The position numbers were made by a program, and so were the translations under genes. From DATAVK01 sp036267755 (lineage in GTDB: Bacteria > Actinomycetota > Actinomycetes > JAFAQI01), in the NCBI GenBank assembly GCA_036267755.1, contig DATAVK010000068.1:1-15993 (forward strand): 15,993 nt of DNA, in the 5' to 3' direction. Of this stretch, positions 1-6,783 are shown in pieces. Position 1 is the stretch's first letter. Every line of letters begins with the position of its first letter. The notes below the pieces were generated by a model. That model saw only the letters and a list, made by a program, of their open reading frames with translations. It did not search any database and was not told where the DNA came from.

Positions 1-972
1 CGGCAGCATCAGCACGAACGTGACCGTCGCGGCCAGCCACTCGCAGGTCGCCTTCACCCGCGGCCGCAGCCCGACCAGGTCCGGCTCGTCGACGTGCAGC
101 AGCGGCAGGCCGGCGACCGGGCGGATGTTGATCCGCGGGCCAGCGACGTCGGTGAGTGCGGGCGCAACGACCAGGTCGACCCCGGTGCCCTCGAGCTCCC
201 ACGACAGGTGGCGCAGCACCAGCGGTGACATGCCCGGGCCGGACGCAACCGCGACCGTGTCGGCCTGCGACGTCTTGACGGCCTCCAGCACCTGGGTGAG
301 CGAGCCGAGCACGGGCAGGCCGTTCTCGAGCACGCGACCCGGCCCGGGAGCCGGCACGCAGACCCCGACGACTCGGAACCCGGCGTGAGGGACCCGGCCG
401 AGCTCGTGCGCGAGCTGCGAGACGTTCTGCGCGCCGCCGACCGCGAGCACGCGGTGCTGGTAGCGCCCGTAGGCACGTTGGTGGTGCAGCCAGCGACGAG
501 CGGCGTACCGGCCGAGGAGCAGGAGCAAGGTGCCGAGCGGCAGCGCGATCGCGACGTACCCGCGCGCCAGCTGGATCTGGAAGATGTAGCAGACGACCGC
601 GGCGCTGGCGCCCAGTCGGAACGACGCGGCACCGACCCGCTTGAACTCCTCGGCGCCCGTCCCGAGGTAGCGCATCTCGTAGGCGCGGCCCACGACGAGC
701 ATCAGCAGCCAGACGGGTACGACGAGCAGGCTGACCGCCGCGTAGGACACGCCGTGGATGGCGGTGCTGTCGTCGGCGCCGAACCGGGCGCGGAACGCGA
801 TGAGCGTGCTGACGAGGACGATGAAGGTGTCGATCGAGACCAGGATCCGGCGGTACTGCAGCTGCCAGTCAGCCGTCCCGACCAGCGGCAGCAGGGTCTC
901 GGCGGACGGGACTCCGGTGACGTCGTGACCGCGCTGAATAGCGCTGGTACGCGCGTCGTCGGCCAGGGTCAC
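1..972 (-). CDS. Polyprenyl glycosylphosphotransferase (initiating sugar transferase), 3' end outside window
   Basis: The minus-strand frame is open for 324 codons from a GTG at 972 to the window edge, so the C-terminus is missing. A purine-rich GGAAGGGAG lies just upstream of the GTG. Hydrophobic segments are near residues 45-62, 76-95, 120-155 and 307-324. They bracket a soluble Rossmann-like part with HRVLAVGGAQNV near 174-184 and GFRVVGV near 198-204. This order (membrane helices, CoA-binding-like domain, then a helix entering the catalytic domain) is that of the WbaP/EpsL-type enzymes that transfer a sugar-1-phosphate to undecaprenyl phosphate at the inner membrane. The catalytic bacterial sugar transferase domain would lie beyond position 1, so substrate cannot be judged. 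The gene is divergent from the GT4 gene at 1112. The family call is by architecture and context. Confidence 0.85.
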   Translation of the reverse strand, partial: MTLADDARTSAIQRGHDVTGVPSAETLLPLVGTADWQLQYRRILVSIDTFIVLVSTLIAFRARFGADDSTAIHGVSYAAVSLLVVPVWLLMLVVGRAYEMRYLGTGAEEFKRVGAASFRLGASAAVVCYIFQIQLARGYVAIALPLGTLLLLLGRYAARRWLHHQRAYGRYQHRVLAVGGAQNVSQLAHELGRVPHAGFRVVGVCVPAPGPGRVLENGLPVLGSLTQVLEAVKTSQADTVAVASGPGMSPLVLRHLSWELEGTGVDLVVAPALTDVAGPRINIRPVAGLPLLHVDEPDLVGLRPRVKATCEWLAATVTFVLMLP

Positions 973-1006
973 GGTCTCCCTTCCGATCCGTCCGCGTCGA
1001 GAGTTC

Positions 1007-1036
1007 AGGTTAGGACCGGCGCCCCGGGCCTGTCAG
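1007..1036 (-). promoter_or_regulatory. Candidate sigma-70-type promoter for the sugar transferase gene
   Basis: Read on the minus strand, CTGACA (1036-1031) is followed after 18 bases by TAACCT (1012-1007). This resembles the actinobacterial housekeeping consensus TTGACA / TANNNT. It would place transcription start near position 1000, about 28 bases before the GTG at 972, leaving room for the ribosome binding site. Inferred from sequence pattern only. Confidence 0.4.
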
Positions 1037-1079
1037 ACACTTTGGCAACGTTCTAGGCGTAAGTTCAGTAACCCATTCG

Positions 1080-1090
1080 GCCTAATAGGC
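1080..1090. promoter_or_regulatory. Small inverted repeat GCCTAATAGGC in the divergent control region
   Basis: Five-base perfect arms (GCCTA / TAGGC) surround a single central A, 10 bases before the ribosome binding site of the GT4 gene. The short length means it could be chance. Its place between the divergent genes makes it a possible operator half. The rest of the 973-1111 gap shows no other strong structure apart from the minus-strand promoter candidate. Confidence 0.2.
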
Positions 1091-1100
1091 AGCCTTCTTG

Positions 1101-1105
1101 AGGAG
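1101..1105 (+). promoter_or_regulatory. Shine-Dalgarno AGGAG that fixes a CTG start
   Basis: AGGAG sits 6 bases before a CTG at 1112. No ATG, GTG or TTG in the same frame lies near it. The next usable start is a TTG at 1196, which would remove the conserved N-terminal strand and SGGE loop of the enzyme. The ribosome binding site therefore supports initiation at CTG. Confidence 0.6.
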
Positions 1106-1111
1106 ACTTCG

Positions 1112-2269
1112 CTGAGCCGGCTCAAGATCCTTCTGCTGGATCATGTTGCGCGGCTTTCCGGCGGCGAAATCGCCGTCGCCCGCGTCCTGCCAACCTTGGC
1201 TCGAGATGTCGATGTCCACGTCGTCCTCGGCGAGGACGGGCCCCTGGTGGCGAGGCTACGCGGCGCCGGCATCGAGGTCGAGGTAATGCCGCTGGCCGAC
1301 GCCGCCCGCGACACCCGCAAAGACACCGTGACCGCGACCGGCGTACCGCTCGGCGCGGCTCGTGCCACATCGGCGTACGTGCTGGCGCTGCGACGACGGA
1401 TCCGCGAGCTCCGACCGGACATCGTGCACACCAACTCCCTCAAGTCCGCTGTGTACGGCGGGCTGGCCGGCCGGGCTACCGGCGTACCCGTGCTCTGGCA
1501 CATCCGCGACCGCATCGCGACCGACTACCTGCCGGCCGCCGCGGTTCGGATGATCCGGGGCGCGGCCGGGGTGCTCCCGACCGCGGTGGTGACGCCCTCG
1601 CGCACCACCATGGACACGATGCCGGGACGCCGCCCGGTGATACGTGCCGTCGTCCCGGATTCCGTCGAGCTGCCCTCCGTCGACGTCACGGACGCCGATT
1701 CTGATGCTTCGGCGCCGCGCCCGTTCCGGGTCGGGATGGTGGGGCGGCTGGCCGAGTGGAAGGGCCAACACATCGCGATCGATGCGTTCGCGCGGGCGTT
1801 TCCGGACGGCGACGCGCAACTGTGGCTGGTCGGCGAGGCGATGTTCGGGGAATCGACGTACGTCGACCGGCTGCGCCGGCAGATCGAGGCGCTCGGGCTC
1901 GGTGACCGGATCGAGCTGCGCGGTTTTCGCGATGACGTCTGGTCGGAGCTCGCGCAGCTCGACGTCCTGGTGCACGCCTCGATCAGCCCGGAGCCGTTCG
2001 GCCAGGTCGTGCTCGAGGGGATGGCCTACGGGCTGCCGGTCATCGCCGCGGCGCCCGGCGGGCCGGCGGAGATCATGGTCGACCAGGTCGATGGTCTGCT
2101 GGTGCCCGCGGGATCGGTGGACGCCTTGGCGGAGGCGCTTCGGCGGCTCGCATCGGACGCCGGGCTGCGCGCCCGGCTGGGGCAAAGCGCCCGAATCACC
2201 GCAGCGCAGTACACACCGGTCAGAACCGCCGCCGGTCTGCTCAGCGTGTATCGGCGGATGGTCGATTAA
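1112..2269 (+). CDS. GT4 family glycosyltransferase (GT-B fold)
   Basis: From the CTG at 1112 the protein is 385 residues, normal for the family. The N-terminal domain begins KILLLDHVARLSGGE (residues 5-19), the first beta strand and glycine loop typical of GT4 enzymes; starting at the TTG 1196 would delete it. The C-terminal nucleotide-sugar domain begins at FRVGMVGRLAEWKGQH (205-220). It carries EPFGQVVLEGMAYGLPV (294-310), whose Glu294 and Glu302 form the E-x7-E donor-binding pair. It is a cytoplasmic retaining glycosyltransferase that would add a sugar from a nucleotide donor to a growing lipid-linked glycan. Donor and linkage cannot be read from sequence. The next gene on the same strand starts 84 bases downstream. 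Confidence 0.9.
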   Translation: MSRLKILLLDHVARLSGGEIAVARVLPTLARDVDVHVVLGEDGPLVARLRGAGIEVEVMPLADAARDTRKDTVTATGVPLGAARATSAYVLALRRRIRELRPDIVHTNSLKSAVYGGLAGRATGVPVLWHIRDRIATDYLPAAAVRMIRGAAGVLPTAVVTPSRTTMDTMPGRRPVIRAVVPDSVELPSVDVTDADSDASAPRPFRVGMVGRLAEWKGQHIAIDAFARAFPDGDAQLWLVGEAMFGESTYVDRLRRQIEALGLGDRIELRGFRDDVWSELAQLDVLVHASISPEPFGQVVLEGMAYGLPVIAAAPGGPAEIMVDQVDGLLVPAGSVDALAEALRRLASDAGLRARLGQSARITAAQYTPVRTAAGLLSVYRRMVD

Positions 2270-2296
2270 GACGCCCCCCGCTCGCACCGATGACTC

Positions 2297-2310
2297 TCTG
2301 GACGTCCAGA
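2297..2310. promoter_or_regulatory. Perfect 14-base palindrome TCTGGACGTCCAGA
   Basis: The sequence equals its own reverse complement over 14 bases. It lies 28 bases after the GT4 stop and 44 bases before the start of the PqqD/glycine-rich gene. It has no following T-run, so a factor-independent terminator is unlikely. A dimeric regulator site for the downstream gene fits better. Function is inferred. Confidence 0.35.
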
Positions 2311-2314
2311 AGAG

Positions 2315-2344
2315 GTTGCGCGAGAGAAAGTTGCGCGAGAGAAG
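2315..2344 (+). repeat. Two tandem copies of a 15-base unit upstream of the PqqD/glycine-rich gene
   Basis: GTTGCGCGAGAGAAA (2315-2329) is followed directly by GTTGCGCGAGAGAAG (2330-2344), differing only in the last base. The second copy runs into the GGGGGA ribosome binding site of the gene at 2354. The array is non-coding and may be a slippage product or a direct-repeat binding site in the leader. Confidence 0.75.
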
Positions 2345-2353
2345 GGGGACCCG

Positions 2354-3715
2354 ATGTCGCTCACGGTGCCCCGTCGCGTCCCCGGCGTGGTCGAGCGGCC
2401 GCTCGGCGACGAGATCGTCGCCTACGAGCCGGCGCAGGGCACAGCGCATGTGCTTCGCGGTAATGCAGCCGGGGTCTGGCGCCGCTGCGACGGTGACAGC
2501 GACGTCCCGTCGATCGCCATCGCCAACGGACTGAGCATCGACGACGTCGTCGCCGCGGTCGCCGAGCTGGAAGCGGCCGGGTTGCTTATCGCCGTACCCG
2601 GTGGGCTCGACCGGCGGAAGCTGCTGCAGCGCGGCGTCCTGCTCGGCGGTGCCGTCGCGGGCGCGATGAGCATCGAGTCGATCCTGGCGCCGCTGCCGTT
2701 CGCCGCAGCCAGCACGCCGGTGACGATCATCAACCGCGCGGTCGCGGGAACCGTCACCGGCACCATCCCGAAGGGCTTCCTGACACTGAACTTCACGATC
2801 ATCGGTGGGGGCGGCGGCGGTAGCTACTCGCAGGGAACGTTCGTCAGCGGAGCCGGCGGCGACGCCTCGTCGATCACGGGGACGATCAAGCTCGCCTCCA
2901 ACCCGAGCGCGGGCGGCACCGTGGTCACCGCGGTCGTGGGCGCCGGCGGCGCGGGCGGGGTCTCGAACCCCGGCGTGGTCGCGGGCGGCTCCGGCTTCGG
3001 TAGCGGCGGCAGCGCCAACACGGCCGGGCCGGGCGGCGGCGGAACCGCCATCACCATCGGCGGCCAGGCGATCGTCGTCTCCGGCGGCGGTGGCGGTGGT
3101 GGCCGGTCCTTCGTCAACGACGACAGCACCGGCGGGATCGGCGGCGACGCCGGCGACGCGGCGCTCACGAACGTCGCGGACCCGGGGTCGGGTGGCGGCG
3201 CGTCCAACGACGGCGACTTCGCGGGTGGCGGTGGTGGTGGCGGCAAGACGAGCGTCGCGGGCGCAGCGACCGGCGGCACGGGCGGTGCTGGTGGCCCGGC
3301 TCCGACCGGGCGCGGGATCACCGGGGGCAAGAAGGGTGTGGCCGGATCGGCCGGCACGGCGGGTACCGCGACCACGGGTGGTAACGGTGGAGCCGGCGGT
3401 ACGGGCGGCTTCGGCGGGACCGCGACCGAGAACGCGTACGCGAGCGGTGGCGGCGGTGGCGGCGGCTGGGGCGGCGGCGGTGGCGGCGGCGAGGGCGGCA
3501 ACAACGGCCAGTCGGCGGGCTCCGGCGGCGGCGGCGGTGGCGGCGGCTCCAACTACACGAACGGGCGCGCCGGATTCACCGTGGCGATCGCCTCGATCGG
3601 AGATGTCATCGGGTCGGGCAACGGCGCGGGCGGCTCCGGTGGCGTGTCCACCGCGGCCGGCGGCAACGGCAACCCGGGCCAGCCCGGCTACGCGATCGTC
3701 ACCTACAGCCCGTAG
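2354..3715 (+). CDS. PqqD-like domain / twin-arginine-type signal / glycine-rich protein
   Basis: The protein is 453 residues, from an ATG preceded by GGGGGA about 5 bases away. Residues 1-82 look like a PqqD-family domain: an acidic beta hairpin, the AYEPAQGTAHVLRGNAAGVW core (23-42) and a helical half ending in VAAVAELEAAGLLI. PqqD domains are winged-helix peptide-binding chaperones, the core of RiPP recognition elements. Residues 86-94 (DRRKLLQRG) precede a hydrophobic stretch (95-118) ending FAAAS, which resembles an internal Tat signal. From about 141 to the end the chain is dominated by glycine, with runs of 7-8 Gly around Trp, Ser and Asn, and closes with GYAIVTYSP. Such sequence recalls the glycine-rich domains of ALK/LTK receptors and phage tail tips, built from polyglycine-II helices. 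I infer a secreted or surface structural protein. The only Cys is in the PqqD part. The role of the fused PqqD domain is unknown. Confidence 0.75.
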   Translation: MSLTVPRRVPGVVERPLGDEIVAYEPAQGTAHVLRGNAAGVWRRCDGDSDVPSIAIANGLSIDDVVAAVAELEAAGLLIAVPGGLDRRKLLQRGVLLGGAVAGAMSIESILAPLPFAAASTPVTIINRAVAGTVTGTIPKGFLTLNFTIIGGGGGGSYSQGTFVSGAGGDASSITGTIKLASNPSAGGTVVTAVVGAGGAGGVSNPGVVAGGSGFGSGGSANTAGPGGGGTAITIGGQAIVVSGGGGGGGRSFVNDDSTGGIGGDAGDAALTNVADPGSGGGASNDGDFAGGGGGGGKTSVAGAATGGTGGAGGPAPTGRGITGGKKGVAGSAGTAGTATTGGNGGAGGTGGFGGTATENAYASGGGGGGGWGGGGGGGEGGNNGQSAGSGGGGGGGGSNYTNGRAGFTVAIASIGDVIGSGNGAGGSGGVSTAAGGNGNPGQPGYAIVTYSP

Positions 3716-3723
3716 TTCCCCCG

Positions 3724-3805
3724 CACCAATGGCCCATCAGTGTTGCTATAGCAACACCAATGGGCCATGCGTGTTCCTATAGCAACACCAATGGGCCATG
3801 CGTGT
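3724..3805. repeat. 31-base tandem repeat, about 2.6 copies, in a convergent gap
   Basis: Units begin at 3724, 3755 and 3786 (the last one partial, 20 bases). Each begins CACCAATGG and the full ones end CTATAGCAA. Copies 2 and 3 are identical over their shared length. Copy 1 differs at a few bases, carrying CCCATCAG where the others have GCCATGCG. There are no spacers, so it is not a CRISPR array. Its AT-richer makeup stands out from the surrounding genes. It could be an intergenic repeat family or a regulatory or termination element shared by the two converging genes. Confidence 0.85.
3729..3768. terminator. Long interrupted hairpin, possible bidirectional terminator
   Basis: ATGGCCCAT (3729-3737) pairs with ATGGGCCAT (3760-3768). 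Inside it the 16-base perfect palindrome TGTTGCTATAGCAACA (3741-3756) continues the same axis, with only a two-base mismatch on each side. It lies 13 bases after the stop of the plus-strand gene and about 45 bases beyond the stop of the minus-strand gene. No T-tract follows on either strand, so it is not a classic intrinsic terminator. Termination is inferred from position and symmetry. Confidence 0.5.
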
Positions 3806-3811
3806 GGGGGG

Positions 3812-5098
3812 TTAGCGGCGGGTGAGGTCGGCGAGCGCGCCGATCGCGCGGCCGACCCGCGGCTGGTCCCGCAATACGGGTACGGCGAACGGCCGCTGCT
3901 GGCCGTCTCCGGTCACCGCCGGCGCCCCGAACTCCTGCCGCGCCGCGGCCCGCGACGCCGACCCCGCGCGAGTCGGCGGCAACGGCCCGGCGACGACGGC
4001 CCGGGCGTAGAGCTCCGCCTGCCGGGCCGCGACGACGTCCCACTGCTTGTCCTGAGCGGCGGCCATCCCGCGCGACCGCAACGCCTCCCACTCGACCGGG
4101 TCCTGGCCGAGCCGGGCGACGGCGCGGGCTAGGCCGACCCGGTCACCCTCCGCCGCGAGCCAGGCGCCGCCGGCCGCCACCGCGGGGATCGTTCCGCGGG
4201 CATAGCCGGCGACCGCCGCGCCGCACGCCTGCCCCTCGACCACGCCGCGCCCGAACTGCTCCACCCAGCGGCTGGTCGCCTGGCTCGGTACGACGACCAC
4301 GTGGCTGGCGCGATAGATACCGGCGAGCTCAGCCTCGTCCGCCCAGGGCAGCAGCTCGACGTGGCCGGTCACTCCCCACTGCGACGCGAGCTCGGGGATC
4401 CGTGCGGCCTCCGGGCCGGACCCGACGACGACGAGGCGTGCCTTGCGGTGCCGTCGTACCTCGGCCAGGGCCTCGACCGCGTCGGCCACCCCCTTCTCCG
4501 GCACCAGCCGTCCGGCGAGCGCCACCTGAAAGACGTCATCGGAGTGCCGCTGCTCGCCCGGCGCGAACACCGCCGCGTCGTGGCCGAGCGGCAGCACCTC
4601 GATCAGCCCGGCGAACCCACGGCCGCGGATGACCGACGCCGCCTGCCGCGAGCACGGCGCGATCGCGCTCAGCCGCCTGAAGGCCTGCCGCTCCCAAGAG
4701 GTGAACGGCGGCGGGTAGCGCTTGTCGAGGTTCTGCGCCGTGTAGCCGACCGCCGGCGTCCCGGCCGGCAGCGCCGCGAGAACCTGATGCGTCGCCGCGC
4801 TAAACGGCTCCTCGTGCAGGTCCACCAGGTCCGGCGCCACGCGGCGGATCACAGCGGCCAAGGCGGCCGGGTCGGCGTACCGGTGGCGGTTGACGTCACC
4901 GCCGCGGCTCACGGACAGCGAGACGACCTCGAACGGCTCATCGGAGAGCGTCGACTCCGAGCCCGACTCCGGCCACGACGACGGGACGACGAGCACGACA
5001 TCGACGCCGGCGGCGACCAGGGCGCGCTCCCGCGCGCGGTGCGACCGGTCGCGTCCGGCGTGGTAGATCCGTAGGACGCGCAGCCGCCGCTCATCCAC
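3812..5098 (-). CDS. GT4 family glycosyltransferase
   Basis: The protein is 428 residues, from a GTG at 5098 that overlaps the stop of the YczE-like gene by 8 bases (GTGGATGA), so the two are probably co-translated. The N-terminal domain starts RVLRIYHAGRDRSHRARE. Residues 89-97 (PDLVDLHEE) form the inter-strand segment often seen in GT4 enzymes. The C-terminal domain opens with VALAGRLVPEKGV (192-204) and has EQFGRGVVEGQACGAAV (280-296), giving the E-x7-E pair Glu280/Glu288. It is a predicted cytoplasmic glycosyltransferase of polysaccharide assembly. Beyond about residue 371 there is a roughly 57-residue Pro/Ala/Arg-rich tail not expected in the GT-B fold. Specificity is unknown. Confidence 0.88.
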   Translation of the reverse strand: MDERRLRVLRIYHAGRDRSHRARERALVAAGVDVVLVVPSSWPESGSESTLSDEPFEVVSLSVSRGGDVNRHRYADPAALAAVIRRVAPDLVDLHEEPFSAATHQVLAALPAGTPAVGYTAQNLDKRYPPPFTSWERQAFRRLSAIAPCSRQAASVIRGRGFAGLIEVLPLGHDAAVFAPGEQRHSDDVFQVALAGRLVPEKGVADAVEALAEVRRHRKARLVVVGSGPEAARIPELASQWGVTGHVELLPWADEAELAGIYRASHVVVVPSQATSRWVEQFGRGVVEGQACGAAVAGYARGTIPAVAAGGAWLAAEGDRVGLARAVARLGQDPVEWEALRSRGMAAAQDKQWDVVAARQAELYARAVVAGPLPPTRAGSASRAAARQEFGAPAVTGDGQQRPFAVPVLRDQPRVGRAIGALADLTRR

Positions 5099-5762
5099 CC
5101 GAGCACGCTACCGATCGGCCCGACTCCAACTCGGGTTCGCGGCGCGCAGCCGGCGGCTCGCTGATCCGGAGCGCCGGGATCGTGATGTGCGTGATCGGGC
5201 CGATAGCGAGCGCGTAGAGCACCGTGCCCACGCCGACGGTCCCGCCCAGCAGCCAGCCGGTGACCAGCACGCAGGCCTCGATCCCGGTGCGGACCACCCG
5301 CACCGAGTGCCCCCGCGCGGCGATTCCCGTGGTGAGGCCGTCGCGCGGCCCGGGGCCGAGCCCGGCTCCGATGTACGCACCGGTCGCGATCCCGTTGAGC
5401 CCGACGGCTCCCACGAGCACGACGATGCGCCACCACAGTGCGTGTGGAGTCGGCACGTAGTCGAGCGTCGCGTTGATGACCACGCCGACGACCACCACGT
5501 TGCAGACGGTGCCCAGGCCGGGCCGCTGCCGCAGCGGGATCCAGCCGAGCAGGACAACGACGCCCACGAGGATCGCCCAGGTGCCGACCTGCAATCCCAC
5601 CGTGCGTGACAGCCCTTGCTGGAGCACGTCCCACGGGTCGACCCCGAGCCCGGCCAGCAGCAGCAACCCGTCGCTGAACCCGTACAGCGCGAGGCCCGCG
5701 AACAGCAGCGCGACCCGGGCGGGTCGGCGCGACGCGGGGACCGGCGCGAGCAGCAACACCAC
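5091..5762 (-). CDS. YczE/YyaS/YitT-like multi-pass membrane protein
   Basis: The protein is 223 residues with about five hydrophobic segments. Two internally similar halves are visible: GFSDGLLLLAGLGVDPWDVL near residues 28-47, and GAYIGAGLGPGPRDGLTTGI followed by GGTVGVGTVLYALAIGP in the second half. The LG-x-x-PWDVL and LGPGPRDGL motifs are characteristic of the YczE-like family, whose biochemical role is not established. The GTG at 5762 is the most upstream start before an in-frame TGA; a second GTG at 5759 is possible. Its TGA overlaps the GTG of the following glycosyltransferase. It may be a passenger rather than a pathway enzyme, or help move something across the membrane. Confidence 0.8.
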   Translation of the reverse strand: MVLLLAPVPASRRPARVALLFAGLALYGFSDGLLLLAGLGVDPWDVLQQGLSRTVGLQVGTWAILVGVVVLLGWIPLRQRPGLGTVCNVVVVGVVINATLDYVPTPHALWWRIVVLVGAVGLNGIATGAYIGAGLGPGPRDGLTTGIAARGHSVRVVRTGIEACVLVTGWLLGGTVGVGTVLYALAIGPITHITIPALRISEPPAARREPELESGRSVACSGG

Positions 5763-5826
5763 GCCACGGTGTCACGTCGGCGCGATCCGCCGGTCTCGCC
5801 GCCCGGCGTGATGTATTGGCAGCGCC

Positions 5827-6783
5827 ATGCTCACCGATGTCCTCGCCGCCTCGACCGCCGCGCCGGATGACCTGGCTCGCGACGGTGTGGCGCTACTTGC
5901 GGCCCACCTGCTGGTCGGCCGGCTCGACGAGCGGCAGCGCCGGACCCTGATCGAGGCGGCGATGCCCTGGACCCTCGCGACGATGACCTCCGAGATCGCC
6001 GCCCAGGACGCGAGCGCCACCCTCAGCGCGGCCGGCATCGACCACGCGGTCATCAAAGGCCCGATCCTCGCGGCGGCCTGGCGCGAGACGTTCGGCAGCG
6101 ACGTCCGCACCTACACCGACGTCGACATCCTGGTACGCCGATCCGACGTACCCGCCGTGACCGAGCGGCTGATCTCCGAGCTCGGCGCGACCGAGTCCGT
6201 GCGATCGGTCGGCGAGGTCGGCTTCGCGCTGCCCAGCGGCGCCGCGATCGACCTGCACTGGCTCGTCATCAACGACGAGGGCGCGGTGGCGCGGCACCGG
6301 CTCGACACCGACGACCTGCTGCGCCGGGCCCACACCGACGGCACGTTGTGGCGGCTCGATCCGATCGACTCGGTGATCCACGTCAGCCTGCACGCCGTGA
6401 TCAGCGACGGCAGCCGGCTCGCGGCGGCCATCGACCTCGCCACGCTGTTGCGCGCCGGCGACCTCGACCTCGATCTCCTGGTACGCCGGGCCCAGCACCA
6501 CCGCGCCGTGCTGCCACTGGCCGTCATGACCGACCGGGCCGCCGCCGTCACCGGCTTCGCCGAGGCGGTCGACCTGGCCCGGCGGCTGCCCCGCTCGGCG
6601 TGGCGCACCGCCTGCCGGCACTGGGCCAGGTCGGTACGGCCGGCGAGCGGCCGGCGGTGGACCGGCGGCGAGATCATCCGCTCGACCCGGTCCAGCACGC
6701 TGAGCTCGGTCTCGGCCGTCGTCGCCGCGCTGCCAACCAACGTGCGGACCCAGCGCGAGCTGCGCCGCGGGGCGAGCCGATGA
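5827..6783 (+). CDS. Nucleotidyltransferase-fold family protein (PF14907 / NTP_transf_5 type)
   Basis: The protein is 318 residues. The signature is AVIKGPILAAAW (74-85) followed by TYTDVDILV (95-103), with the Asp-x-Asp pair D98/D100, and then AIDLHWLV (140-147) supplying a third Asp at 142. This layout matches the uncharacterised nucleotidyltransferase family found near polysaccharide loci and in some lasso-peptide clusters. It would transfer a nucleotidyl group to an unknown acceptor. It is the first gene of a three-gene unit: its TGA overlaps the next ATG as ATGA at 6780-6783. No clear Shine-Dalgarno precedes the ATG. The 64-base gap to the divergent YczE-like gene shows no convincing promoter by eye. 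Confidence 0.8.
   Translation: MLTDVLAASTAAPDDLARDGVALLAAHLLVGRLDERQRRTLIEAAMPWTLATMTSEIAAQDASATLSAAGIDHAVIKGPILAAAWRETFGSDVRTYTDVDILVRRSDVPAVTERLISELGATESVRSVGEVGFALPSGAAIDLHWLVINDEGAVARHRLDTDDLLRRAHTDGTLWRLDPIDSVIHVSLHAVISDGSRLAAAIDLATLLRAGDLDLDLLVRRAQHHRAVLPLAVMTDRAAAVTGFAEAVDLARRLPRSAWRTACRHWARSVRPASGRRWTGGEIIRSTRSSTLSSVSAVVAALPTNVRTQRELRRGASR

Noticed and set aside
385..1056. Plus-strand open frame over the sugar transferase gene
   Set aside because: The opposite strand gives membrane helices and a Rossmann-like domain. This frame gives only acidic and Arg-rich low-complexity protein.
1256..2449. Long minus-strand open frame of about 397 codons
   Set aside because: It lies antisense to the GT4 gene with clear E-x7-E motif. 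The composition is Arg/Gly/His-rich, as expected of a high-GC shadow frame.
2824..3552. Long minus-strand frame encoding a proline-rich protein
   Set aside because: It is the complement of the Gly codons (GGC/GGT) of the glycine-rich gene. The Pro runs follow from that, and there is no start context or family motif.
3724..3805. Possible CRISPR array
   Set aside because: The units are directly adjacent without unique spacers, there are fewer than three full copies, and no cas-like genes are nearby.
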